Both the position numbers and the translations under genes were made by a program. The notes below the pieces were generated by a model, which saw nothing but the letters and a program-made list of their open reading frames with translations, did not search any database and was not told the origin of the DNA. Below are positions 1 through 6,768 of a DNA stretch of 11,877 nt, piece by piece (the stretch's first letter is position 1; every line of letters starts with the position of its first letter). Location: NCBI GenBank assembly GCA_958422185.1, contig CATZNW010000033.1:1-11877 (forward strand). The letters are read 5' to 3'. Source of the stretch: an uncultured Clostridium sp. Lineage in GTDB: Bacteria; Bacillota; Clostridia; Oscillospirales; Acutalibacteraceae.

Positions 1-75
1 CTCGAATCTCGGGTTCCTTTTCTTTCGTCGTTGTTCAATTTTCAAGGTCCTTTTTCGCTCCCGTTTCCCGAGCGC
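1..75 (-). promoter_or_regulatory. Probable rRNA operon leader with boxB-like hairpin and boxA-like element
   Basis: Read on the minus strand, the transcript first forms a hairpin of CGCTC with GAGCG (74-56) and then carries CCTTGAAAATTGAACAA (about 47-31). That motif closely matches the boxA-type antitermination element (CTTTGAAAACTAAACAA type) found in Firmicute rRNA leaders and 16S-23S spacers. The leader runs off the left edge, so the first rRNA gene should lie just outside. The motif and promoter are seen directly; the rRNA operon is inferred. Confidence 0.6.
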
Positions 76-81
76 TTGATA

Positions 82-110
82 ATAATACCACACCCAAATG
101 CGAAAGTCAA
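82..110 (-). promoter_or_regulatory. Strong sigma-A promoter firing leftward (probable rrn promoter)
   Basis: On the minus strand, TTGACT (110-105) and TATTAT (87-82) are separated by exactly 17 nt. A-tracts lie upstream of the -35 (T-runs at 115-121 and 135-141 on the plus strand), as in an UP element. The predicted start is near 75. The transcript leads into a leader resembling those of rRNA operons, which fits the strength of this promoter. No coding sequence starts between it and the window edge. Confidence 0.75.
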
Positions 111-172
111 CAACTTTTTTTACGAAAATTCAGATTTTTTTCGGTTTCGTCTTTTTACACAAAAATTTGCGG

Positions 173-201
173 TTGCATTTGTATTTTTTATTTGCTATAA
201 T
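173..201 (+). promoter_or_regulatory. metA promoter
   Basis: TTGCAT (173-178) and a perfect TATAAT (196-201) are separated by 17 nt, placing the start near 208. The 5' UTR is only about 65 nt, too short for a SAM riboswitch or T-box, so metA does not appear to be riboswitch-controlled here. The same hexamer pair and spacing recur at the uxaB promoter. Confidence 0.8.
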
Positions 202-207
202 TGTTTT

Positions 208-223
208 TACCTATTAACAGGTA
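208..223 (+). repeat. Short inverted repeat at the metA transcription start (possible operator)
   Basis: TACCT (208-212) and AGGTA (219-223) form a perfect 5-bp inverted repeat around a 6-nt centre, exactly at the predicted metA start. The position would suit a repressor operator. I do not recognise the binding protein, and so short a repeat in AT-rich DNA can arise by chance. Confidence 0.3.
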
Positions 224-272
224 TAGTATTTATATATTATTTTATTACATTATATTAAAAAGGAGTGATAAA

Positions 273-1187
273 ATGCCTATCAGAATTGATGAGGAACTTC
301 CCGCAAAGCAGAGCCTTGAGCTTGAAAACGTATTCGTTATGAGCAACAGGCGAGCAGATACGCAGGACATACGACCTCTTGATATTATCATCCTTAATCT
401 GATGCCTACCAAGATCGTTACCGAGACGCAGCTTCTGAGGCTTTTATCCAACTCCCCGCTGCAGATCAATGTTGAACTGCTGCAGGCTTCCACACATGTA
501 TCTAAAAACACACCCATGGAACATATGCTTAAGTTTTATAAAACATTTGATGTGATTAAGCATAACAGATATGACGGAATGATCATCACCGGCGCGCCGC
601 TTGCGGATCTGAAATTTGAAGACGTTGATTTTTGGGATGAACTTTGCGAAATCTTTGAGTGGACGAAAACGAACGTTTATTCAACAATGTATCTTTGCTG
701 GGGCGCTTTCGCAGCGCTTTATTACAAATATGGTATATCGCCGAAAACGCTGCCTGAAAAAAGATTCGGAGTCTATCCGCACATAAGCCTTGACGTTACG
801 CACCCTTTAATGAGAGGAATGGATGATGTATTCTATGTGCCTCATTCACGGGAATGGGAACTGAGCACCTCTGACATTGCAAAAGTCAAAGATCTTCAGA
901 TCATTTCATACAGCGAAGAGGCGGGTGTGCATATAATCTCCGACATGGACTGCCGCAACTTTTTTATAACCGGCCACAGTGAATATGACCGTGATACGCT
1001 TGCCAAGGAATATTTTAGGGATCTGGAAAAGGGTCTTCCGATAAAAAAACCGGTCAATTATTTTCCGAATGATGACATTAATCTTGTTCCTAAAATGAAC
1101 TGGAAGAGCGCGGGAAATCTGATATTCTCCAACTGGCTCAATTACTTCGTTTACCAAAAAACGCCGTATGACCTTAACAATCTGTAA
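273..1187 (+). CDS. metA: Homoserine O-acyltransferase MetA
   Basis: MetA acylates L-homoserine with acetyl- or succinyl-CoA, the first committed step of methionine synthesis in the cytoplasm. The start is the ATG at 273, preceded by AAAGGAGTG at good spacing. It gives 304 residues, usual for the family (301-309); the longer upstream reading would begin inside the promoter. The catalytic set is complete: Cys142 in the LCWGA motif, and His235 and Glu237 in GHSEYDR. Residue 111, which sets acyl-CoA preference, is Ala, neither the Gly of E. coli (succinyl) nor the Glu of Bacillus cereus (acetyl), so the donor is uncertain. The gene stands alone, with its own promoter and a terminator shared with convergent sigF. 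The family assignment is very secure. Confidence 0.96.
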   Translation: MPIRIDEELPAKQSLELENVFVMSNRRADTQDIRPLDIIILNLMPTKIVTETQLLRLLSNSPLQINVELLQASTHVSKNTPMEHMLKFYKTFDVIKHNRYDGMIITGAPLADLKFEDVDFWDELCEIFEWTKTNVYSTMYLCWGAFAALYYKYGISPKTLPEKRFGVYPHISLDVTHPLMRGMDDVFYVPHSREWELSTSDIAKVKDLQIISYSEEAGVHIISDMDCRNFFITGHSEYDRDTLAKEYFRDLEKGLPIKKPVNYFPNDDINLVPKMNWKSAGNLIFSNWLNYFVYQKTPYDLNNL

Positions 1188-1197
1188 CAAACAACAG

Positions 1198-1230
1198 CCC
1201 GGTATGCCTAACAAGGCGTACCGGGTTTAA
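1198..1230 (+). terminator. Terminator between convergent metA and sigF
   Basis: CCCGGTATGCC (1198-1208) pairs with GGCGTACCGGG (1215-1225), giving 11 pairs with one T-G wobble around a 6-nt loop. A short TTTAATT follows on the plus strand. It begins 10 nt after the metA stop and abuts the sigF stop at 1227. The U-run is weak on both strands, so efficiency may be modest. It probably serves metA and perhaps also sigF in reverse. Confidence 0.7.
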
Positions 1231-1883
1231 TTCAGCATAATTCTGAGTTTTTTTAATATTTCCTTTTCTTTCCTTGATATCTGGACTTGTGAAACACCGA
1301 GTTTTTCAGCAGTTTCGCTTTGGGTCCTGCCTTTGAAATAGCGTGAATCTATTATAAAGCGTTCTTCATCCGATAATTTATCCATCACCTGGGAAAGAGA
1401 TATCTTATCAAATATCTCTTCCCTGTCGTCAAACGGCACATCAAGCGTTTCGTCCGAACCGTCACCGAAAGAATCAAGCGAAAGCATTGGATTTATTACG
1501 TTTAATATTTCAGCTGTTTCATCCGTATCACAGCCGAGCATCTCGGAAAGTTCGCCAACAGTAGGTTCACGAAGTTCCTTTTTCGCGAATCGTTCGCGCA
1601 GCAGCTGAGCCTTTACAGATTTTTCTTTGAGTGCCCGGCTTACTTTAATTGCGCCGCCGTCGCGAAAAATGCGCCTTATCTCGCCCATGATGACAGGAAC
1701 GGCATAAGTTGAGAATCTGAATCCTTTGCTTTCGTCAAAATTGTCCACAGCTTTGATAAGCCCGATACAACCTGTCTGGAACAGATCTTCATAATCGACT
1801 CCCCTGCCGGTAAAACGCTTGGCAATGGAATGTACAAGTCCTATATTCTCCTCAATCATCTTATTGCGGAGATCTTTTACCAT
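1227..1883 (-). CDS. sigF: Sporulation sigma factor SigF (short N-terminus)
   Basis: SigF is the first forespore-specific sigma factor and is held inactive by SpoIIAB until SpoIIAA frees it. Region 2 is clear at about residues 13-75 (DLFQTGCIGLIKAVDNFD, RFSTYAVPVIMGEIRR). Region 3 follows, and the region 4.2 helix-turn-helix is near 186-206 (RTQSETAEKLGVSQVQISR), nearly the SigF signature of B. subtilis. The protein has 218 residues against about 255 in B. subtilis: the first 30-odd residues, including the usual region 1.2 segment, are missing. The start is forced, because an in-frame TAA lies directly before the ATG. The gene overlaps the spoIIAB end by 7 nt, with GAGGG 9 nt upstream, implying translational coupling. 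Its place as third gene of spoIIA confirms SigF over SigG or SigB. Confidence 0.93.
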   Translation of the reverse strand: MVKDLRNKMIEENIGLVHSIAKRFTGRGVDYEDLFQTGCIGLIKAVDNFDESKGFRFSTYAVPVIMGEIRRIFRDGGAIKVSRALKEKSVKAQLLRERFAKKELREPTVGELSEMLGCDTDETAEILNVINPMLSLDSFGDGSDETLDVPFDDREEIFDKISLSQVMDKLSDEERFIIDSRYFKGRTQSETAEKLGVSQVQISRKEKEILKKLRIMLN

Positions 1884-2305
1884 TTACTCTTTCCCTCAAT
1901 TTTTTTAACAAGGGTAACGCTTGTACCGCCGCCGAGTTTTGAGCGGACTGTAACTTTATCACAAAAGCTTTCCATGACTGTAAATCCCAGACCGGCGCGC
2001 TCCCCTTCGCCTGTTGTAAACAAAGGCGTCATCGCCTGCTCTATGTTATCTATACCGCAACCCTTGTCCCTGATTATGATCTTTACGGTTGAATCTTCTA
2101 TTCTGCCGGTTATGTAAATTTTGCCGTATTTATCTTTATATCCGTGAACGATACAGTTTGTGACCGCCTCTGAAACAGCTGTTTTCAAATCGGCCAGTTC
2201 TTCAAGGGTGGGGTCCAAAGGCGCTGCAAACGCCGAAACGACCACGCGGGCAAAACCCTCGTTTACACTTTTGCTGCTTACAGTGAGCCTGAATTCATTT
2301 TGCAT
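1877..2305 (-). CDS. spoIIAB: Anti-sigma F factor and serine kinase SpoIIAB
   Basis: SpoIIAB binds and inhibits SigF and, using ATP, phosphorylates SpoIIAA. It is a GHKL-fold protein of 142 residues. The N-box SEAVTN holds Glu46 and Asn50, the positions known as catalytic base and Mg ligand in B. subtilis. RDKGCGI (about 79-85) and GLGFTVME (about 105-112) form the ATP lid region, and Arg20 is present. The ATG at 2305 is chosen over the ATG two codons earlier: AAAGGAG (2319-2313) lies 7 nt before it but only 1 nt before the upstream ATG, and the resulting MQNE start aligns with the usual MKNE. The ribosome-binding site overlaps the spoIIAA stop and the gene overlaps sigF, so all three are coupled. 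Confidence 0.95.
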   Translation of the reverse strand: MQNEFRLTVSSKSVNEGFARVVVSAFAAPLDPTLEELADLKTAVSEAVTNCIVHGYKDKYGKIYITGRIEDSTVKIIIRDKGCGIDNIEQAMTPLFTTGEGERAGLGFTVMESFCDKVTVRSKLGGGTSVTLVKKIEGKSKW

Positions 2306-2317
2306 TTTCATTCTCCT

Positions 2318-2638
2318 TTATTTTTCTTTGATTTCGTTTATGATTGCAATTCTTCCCAGACCGGCAAGTTCCATTATTTTTTTGGTCTGCGGCGTCACGT
2401 TTCTTATCTCAACGCTGCCGTGATGATTCTGCATAAGGCGATATCTGCCCATAACCAGGCCTATTCCGCTGGAATCCATAAAAGAAACATTTTTAAAATC
2501 AAGTATTAAATGGTTAGGTTTCTTACAGCTTACGGCTGCGTCGATCTTCACTCTTATCTCTCCCGCGCTGTGATGATCCAGTTCACCGATAAGATAGGCA
2601 ATCATTAAATTTCCGCTTGATTCTATTGTTACATTCAT
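2318..2638 (-). CDS. spoIIAA: Anti-anti-sigma F factor SpoIIAA
   Basis: SpoIIAA is a single STAS domain of 106 residues that, when unphosphorylated, displaces SigF from SpoIIAB. GELDHHSAG (18-26) and SFMDSSGIGLVMGRY (52-66) are diagnostic. Ser56 in MDSSG is the expected phosphorylation site, equal to Ser58 in B. subtilis. The ATG at 2638 is preferred because GGAG (2650-2647) sits 8 nt before it; a GTG three codons upstream would overlap that ribosome-binding site. It is the first gene of the spoIIAA-spoIIAB-sigF operon. The C-terminus is about ten residues shorter than in Bacillus. No clear sigma-H promoter was found directly upstream, where a hairpin and U-run sit instead. Confidence 0.95.
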   Translation of the reverse strand: MNVTIESSGNLMIAYLIGELDHHSAGEIRVKIDAAVSCKKPNHLILDFKNVSFMDSSGIGLVMGRYRLMQNHHGSVEIRNVTPQTKKIMELAGLGRIAIINEIKEK

Positions 2639-2652
2639 ATTTTTCACTCCAT

Positions 2653-2691
2653 AAAAAATATCCGCTTTAGTAAATATACCAAAGCGGATAT
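2653..2691 (-). terminator. Intrinsic terminator after folC, abutting the spoIIAA ribosome-binding site
   Basis: On the minus strand a perfect 11-bp stem, ATATCCGCTTT (2691-2681) with AAAGCGGATAT (2668-2658), encloses a 12-nt loop and is followed by U-run residues 2657-2653. It lies 23 nt after the folC stop, as expected for ending the valS-folC transcript. Only two nucleotides separate the U-run from the GGAG of spoIIAA, so any spoIIA promoter must lie inside or upstream of this hairpin. Confidence 0.85.
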
Positions 2692-2714
2692 AAATAATTT
2701 ATCGAATTATGAAA

Positions 2715-3815
2715 TCAGATCAAATCTTTTCTGATGTCACGGGCCAGGAAGAAAGAGCCGCAGACAAGAATAAACATATTTTCTTTTCTTGCAAGCTCAA
2801 GTGCCTCATGCGGATCTTTTACGTAAGTTACCGAATTGCAGTATCTGCCCGCTATCTCAGCAAGATTTTCAGCCGGCAATGTTCTTGGATTTGAGGTTTC
2901 TGTAGTAATGATCCTGCGGCAGCGCGGCGCTATGATCTTCAGATACGCATCACAGTCTTTATCTGCCATCATGGAAATAACCGCGGTTATATTCTGCGGC
3001 GGAAGATTATCCAGCAAAGCGCGCGCTCCGTTTTCGTTGTGCGCGCCGTCCAGCATAACGCATCCGAACATTTCCTGCCTTGCGGGCAGCGAAGGATATT
3101 CGATATGCGCGCACTGATGAAGATAAGCGATGCATTTCTTCGCAACAGCAAGATTATTTTTCTTAAAATCCTTTTGCTGAGGTATCTTTATAAGCCGGCT
3201 GCCTGTTTCAGCACATCTTTTTTCAAACACATCTTCGCAATGCTCATTAGGATAAAGAACACAGACGCAATTGTCTTTGATGATTCCCGCCTTTTGCGCT
3301 GCTATTTCTTTAACTGTATTTCCGAGGAAAGATGTGTGATCCATGGAAACAGATGTTATGACGGCGAGTTCCGGGTGGTTGAAAGCATTTGTTGCGTCCA
3401 GCGCCCCACCCATTCCGCATTCAACAACGGCATAGTCAACTTCTTCATCGGCGAAATATTTATACATTACAGCAGTGAGAAGTTCAAATTCAGTAACAGG
3501 CTCATCACAATACCGCTCAATATGCTCTGTAAAGCGATCTTCAGGAATAAACGAACCGTTGATTTTGATCTGTTCCCTGTAATCCACTACCCAGGGAGAA
3601 GTAAATAACCCTGTTTTAAGGCCGCAATCGGCAAGCGCGTTTGCTATAAGGTTTGCCACAGTGCCTTTGCCGTTAGTGCCTACTATATGGATTACTCTGA
3701 GCTTTTCCTGGGGATCGCCCATTTTTGAAAGAAGTGAACGTACGTTTGAAAGCCCCGGCTTTATGCCGAGGCTTTGCTTTTTTTGAATGATTTCCATTGC
3801 GGTTTCGTAATTCAT
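2715..3815 (-). CDS. folC: Folylpolyglutamate synthase / dihydrofolate synthase FolC (compact)
   Basis: FolC ligates glutamate to dihydropteroate and reduced folates with ATP, in the cytoplasm. The P-loop is HIVGTNGKGT (43-52), followed by the pteroate-site segment TEFELLTAVMYKYF (108-121), VECGMGGALDATNAF (131-145), SVSMDHTSFLG (155-165), the KAGIIK lysine loop (175-180) and the C-terminal ligase motif MLDGAHN (254-260). It has 366 residues against about 430 in B. subtilis. Most of the deficit lies between KAGIIK and DGAHN, about 75 residues here, so strands of the central domain are trimmed. It starts 4 nt after the valS stop, with GGAAAG inside the valS end, matching the conserved valS-folC operon. 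The family call is secure. Whether both activities survive is unknown. Confidence 0.93.
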   Translation of the reverse strand: MNYETAMEIIQKKQSLGIKPGLSNVRSLLSKMGDPQEKLRVIHIVGTNGKGTVANLIANALADCGLKTGLFTSPWVVDYREQIKINGSFIPEDRFTEHIERYCDEPVTEFELLTAVMYKYFADEEVDYAVVECGMGGALDATNAFNHPELAVITSVSMDHTSFLGNTVKEIAAQKAGIIKDNCVCVLYPNEHCEDVFEKRCAETGSRLIKIPQQKDFKKNNLAVAKKCIAYLHQCAHIEYPSLPARQEMFGCVMLDGAHNENGARALLDNLPPQNITAVISMMADKDCDAYLKIIAPRCRRIITTETSNPRTLPAENLAEIAGRYCNSVTYVKDPHEALELARKENMFILVCGSFFLARDIRKDLI

Positions 3816-3819
3816 TATA

Positions 3820-6444
3820 TCACTTTCCGATAGAATTGAGGGAATCCTTTAAGCCTGCTATCTTTTCCTGAAGTTTGACGGCGTCCTCACGATTCTGAGT
3901 TACAACTTTTTCCGGTGCCTTATTTACAAATCCCGGATTTGAAAGCTTTTTATTTATAAAATCAAGTTTATCCTGCGCTGCCGCAAGTTCCTTTTCAAGG
4001 CGTTTTCTTTCCGCCTCAAAATCAACAAGTTCGCCCATCGGGATAAAGATCTTGGCGCTGTCCGTAATAACGGTAACAACGTTGCCGAGGTCGTCAAAAC
4101 AACCGGCGACCGTTACTTCAGACGCATAAGCAAGGCGTTTGATAAATTCGGCTCCGTAATGAAATGTATCCGCATCTTCCGTTTCAACGAATACGGCTGC
4201 TTTTCTGCTTGGAGGAATATTCATTTCCGCCCTGCGGTTTCTGATAGCGCGAACGGCTGCCATGATCTTCTCTATCTGTTCCTCTTCAGCAGCGAAATTA
4301 AGGGACTCTTCATATTCAGGCCACTTTGAGATCATGATAGAATCCGTATCGTGCGGGATTGCCTGATAGATTTCCTCCGTAATAAACGGCATAAAGGGAT
4401 GAAGAAGTTTTAAAATGTCAGTAAGAACATAAACGAGAACGGCCTTCGCGGTATCAGCGTCTTCTCCGCTCTGAAGCCTTATTTTGGATATTTCGATATA
4501 CCAGTCACAGAAAACATCCCAGATGAAATCATAAAGTTTCTGGATGGCAACGCCGAGTTCGAATTTTTCAAGATTTGCAGTTACGTCTTTTGCAAGCGTA
4601 TTCACCTTTGAGATAATCCATTTATCTTCAAGGGCAAGTGTTTCCGGCAAGCCGGTATATTCGTAATCTTCGCCGAGATACATCAGCACGAATCTTGCGG
4701 CATTCCAGAGTTTATTTGCAAAATTGCGTGACGCTTTTACTTTATCGTCCGAAAAGCGCATATCATTTCCGGGGGAATTTCCCGTTGCAAGAGTAAATCT
4801 GAGAGCGTCCGCGCCATATTCATCAATGACTTCAAGCGGATCGATACCGTTTCCGAGCGATTTGCTCATTTTTCTGCCCTGCGCATCGCGTACAAGTCCG
4901 TGGATCAAAACTGTATCAAACGGCACCTGACCGGTATGCTCAACTGCAGAGAAGATCATTCTTGCAACCCAGAAAAAGATAATATCATATCCGGTTACAA
5001 GCGTATTGGTTGGATAAAAATATTCAAGCTCAGGAGTTTTATCCGGCCAGCCAAGCGTGCTGAACGGCCACAGTGCGGAACTGAACCAAGTATCCAGTGT
5101 ATCCGGATCCTGCTCAACGTGAACGCTGCCGCACTTAGGGCATTTTTTAACGTCTTCCCTGGAAACGGTTACTTCGCCGCAATCCGCGCAGTAATAAGCA
5201 GGAATTCGGTGGCCCCACCAAAGCTGACGGGAAATACACCAGTCTTTAATATTTTCCATCCAGTGATAATAGATCTTGCTGAACCTTTCGGGCACAAATT
5301 TGACTTTGCCCTCCTTAACTACATCAATTGCAGGTTTGGCAAGAGGCCCCATTTTTACAAACCACTGTTTTGAAAGGCGAGGTTCTATCGTTGAATGACA
5401 ACGGTAGCATGTGCCTACGTTATGGCTGTAATCCTCAACTTTTATAAGAGCGCCTTCCGACTCAAGATCCTTAACGATCTCCTTGCGGCACTCGTAGCGG
5501 TCCATACCGCTGTATTTGCCCCATCCCTCAGCAATATGACCGTCATCGGTCATAACATCTATGATCTCCAAATCATGGCGGAGACCTACTTCATAGTCGT
5601 TGGGATCGTGCGCAGGCGTAATCTTAACGACACCGGTGCCGAACTCAATATCAACATAATCATCTGCAACAACAGGGATCTCCCTGTGAACGATGGGAAG
5701 GATCAGGGTTTTGCCTATAATATCCTTATAACGCCCGTCATTCGGGTTTACGGCAACAGCCGTATCACCAAGCATGGTTTCAGGCCTGGTGGTAGCAAGT
5801 TCAACATAGCCGCTGCCATCCTTAAACGGATAGCGCAGATGCCAGAAATGGCCCGCCTGATCCTCATACTCAACTTCTGCGTCAGAAATTGTTGTTTTGC
5901 AGTGCGGACACCAGTTTACCATTCTTTTGCCCTGATAGATAAGACCTTTATTATAAAGGTTTACAAAAACTTCCTTTACTGCTTTTGAGCAGCCGTCGTC
6001 CATTGTAAAACGTTCTCTGTCCCAGTCGCAGGAAGAGCCCATTTTTTTAAGCTGCTCTATGATCCTGGAACCGTACTGGTCTTTCCAGGCCCATGCGCGT
6101 CTTAAAAATTCATCTCTGCCTATATCCTCTTTTGTCAGGCCCTCTTTACGCATTGCTTCAACGATTTTTGCCTCCGTTGCGATAGAGGCATGGTCCGTAC
6201 CCGGAAGCCAGAGCGCTTCATATCCCTGCATTCTGCGCCAGCGGATAAGGATATCCTGAAGCGTGTTATCAAGCGCGTGGCCCATATGAAGCTGCCCGGT
6301 AATATTCGGGGGCGGGATCACTATAGTATAGGGCTTTTTTGAACGATCCACCTCGGCATGAAAATATTTGTTATCACACCAAAATTTATAAGTTCGGTCC
6401 TCCACCTCAGCAGGATTATACTGCTTTGCAAGTTCCTTAGCCAT
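3820..6444 (-). CDS. valS: Valyl-tRNA synthetase
   Basis: ValS charges tRNA-Val and edits misactivated threonine. It is an 874-residue class I synthetase, close to the 880 of B. subtilis. The HIGH motif appears as HMGH (53-56, within PPPNITGQLHMGH), and KMSKS lies at 525-529. Between them are the editing domain and several CxxC pairs (WCPHC, CYRCH, YYCADC with KCPKC), suggesting metal knuckles. The C-terminal 65 or so residues form the typical ValS coiled coil (AERKRLEKELAAAQDKL). The ATG at 6444 is chosen because AAGGAG lies 8 nt before it; the 37-codon in-frame extension upstream would translate the T-box terminator. Expression is controlled by the T-box leader. folC follows after 4 nt. Confidence 0.97.
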   Translation of the reverse strand: MAKELAKQYNPAEVEDRTYKFWCDNKYFHAEVDRSKKPYTIVIPPPNITGQLHMGHALDNTLQDILIRWRRMQGYEALWLPGTDHASIATEAKIVEAMRKEGLTKEDIGRDEFLRRAWAWKDQYGSRIIEQLKKMGSSCDWDRERFTMDDGCSKAVKEVFVNLYNKGLIYQGKRMVNWCPHCKTTISDAEVEYEDQAGHFWHLRYPFKDGSGYVELATTRPETMLGDTAVAVNPNDGRYKDIIGKTLILPIVHREIPVVADDYVDIEFGTGVVKITPAHDPNDYEVGLRHDLEIIDVMTDDGHIAEGWGKYSGMDRYECRKEIVKDLESEGALIKVEDYSHNVGTCYRCHSTIEPRLSKQWFVKMGPLAKPAIDVVKEGKVKFVPERFSKIYYHWMENIKDWCISRQLWWGHRIPAYYCADCGEVTVSREDVKKCPKCGSVHVEQDPDTLDTWFSSALWPFSTLGWPDKTPELEYFYPTNTLVTGYDIIFFWVARMIFSAVEHTGQVPFDTVLIHGLVRDAQGRKMSKSLGNGIDPLEVIDEYGADALRFTLATGNSPGNDMRFSDDKVKASRNFANKLWNAARFVLMYLGEDYEYTGLPETLALEDKWIISKVNTLAKDVTANLEKFELGVAIQKLYDFIWDVFCDWYIEISKIRLQSGEDADTAKAVLVYVLTDILKLLHPFMPFITEEIYQAIPHDTDSIMISKWPEYEESLNFAAEEEQIEKIMAAVRAIRNRRAEMNIPPSRKAAVFVETEDADTFHYGAEFIKRLAYASEVTVAGCFDDLGNVVTVITDSAKIFIPMGELVDFEAERKRLEKELAAAQDKLDFINKKLSNPGFVNKAPEKVVTQNREDAVKLQEKIAGLKDSLNSIGK

Positions 6445-6490
6445 TCCATCCACTCCTTGCGGCAAGACGGCCGCATTAAAATAATAAAAC

Positions 6491-6524
6491 AAAAAAGCTT
6501 TCGTCCCAACAATGAGACGAAAGC
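6491..6524 (-). terminator. T-box regulatory terminator of valS
   Basis: GCTTTCGTC (minus 6505-6497) pairs with GACGAAAGC (6524-6516) as a 9-bp stem, with six U residues at 6496-6491. It forms when charged tRNA-Val dominates. The competing antiterminator uses the T-box sequence just upstream at 6544-6531. Confidence 0.9.
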
Positions 6525-6722
6525 AAAATTCCGCGGTACCACTCAAATTGCGCATAAAAGCGCCGCTCAGTTCCTTAACGCGGAAAACGGACGAAGCTAC
6601 TTGATTTCACCACGCCGGCTCCGAAGCTACCTTCTTTTTCATTGCTTACAGCCTTGCACCTGCCGGCTGCTCTCTGAAAGCAAGCGGAAAAATACTCCTC
6701 TTCTTCATAGCTTTTTGATATT
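6491..6722 (-). promoter_or_regulatory. T-box riboswitch leader of valS (valine, GUA specifier proposed)
   Basis: This leader senses uncharged tRNA-Val by pairing with its anticodon and acceptor end. The T-box sequence GAGTGGTACCGCGG (6544-6531) is essentially consensus. The AGTA of the stem I loop-E motif is at 6696-6693, CAGAGAG follows, and the specifier loop AAGGTAGCTTCGGAG is at about 6633-6619. A GTA valine codon at 6630-6628 is the best specifier candidate. The base of stem I pairs AGCTA (6712-6708) with TAGCT (6599-6595). The class is certain. The exact specifier is inferred from its position before GGAG and from the downstream gene. Confidence 0.93.
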
Positions 6723-6728
6723 GAAATA

Positions 6729-6757
6729 ATATTAACAAATTAATCGTGTATTGTCAA
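6729..6757 (-). promoter_or_regulatory. valS promoter
   Basis: A perfect TTGACA (6757-6752) and a weaker TAATAT (6734-6729) are 17 nt apart, giving a start near 6722 at the head of the T-box leader. The -35 lies only 12 nt after the uxaA stop codon, and no terminator separates them. Confidence 0.75.
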
Positions 6758-6768
6758 GCCCGTGAAGG

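Noticed and set aside
202..272. SAM riboswitch or T-box in front of metA
   Set aside because: The leader after the clear promoter is only about 65 nt, AT-rich and without the conserved cores of either.
3039..3608. Plus-strand ORF of 189 codons antisense to folC
   Set aside because: It is a shadow of folC, has no recognisable protein features, and the folC frame carries all the family motifs.
5395..5988. Plus-strand ORF of 197 codons antisense to valS
   Set aside because: It is a shadow of valS, which is fully conserved across the same stretch.
6445..6555. N-terminal extension of ValS by 37 residues
   Set aside because: It would translate the T-box terminator and T-box sequence; the ATG at 6444 has the proper ribosome-binding site and gives the usual N-terminus.
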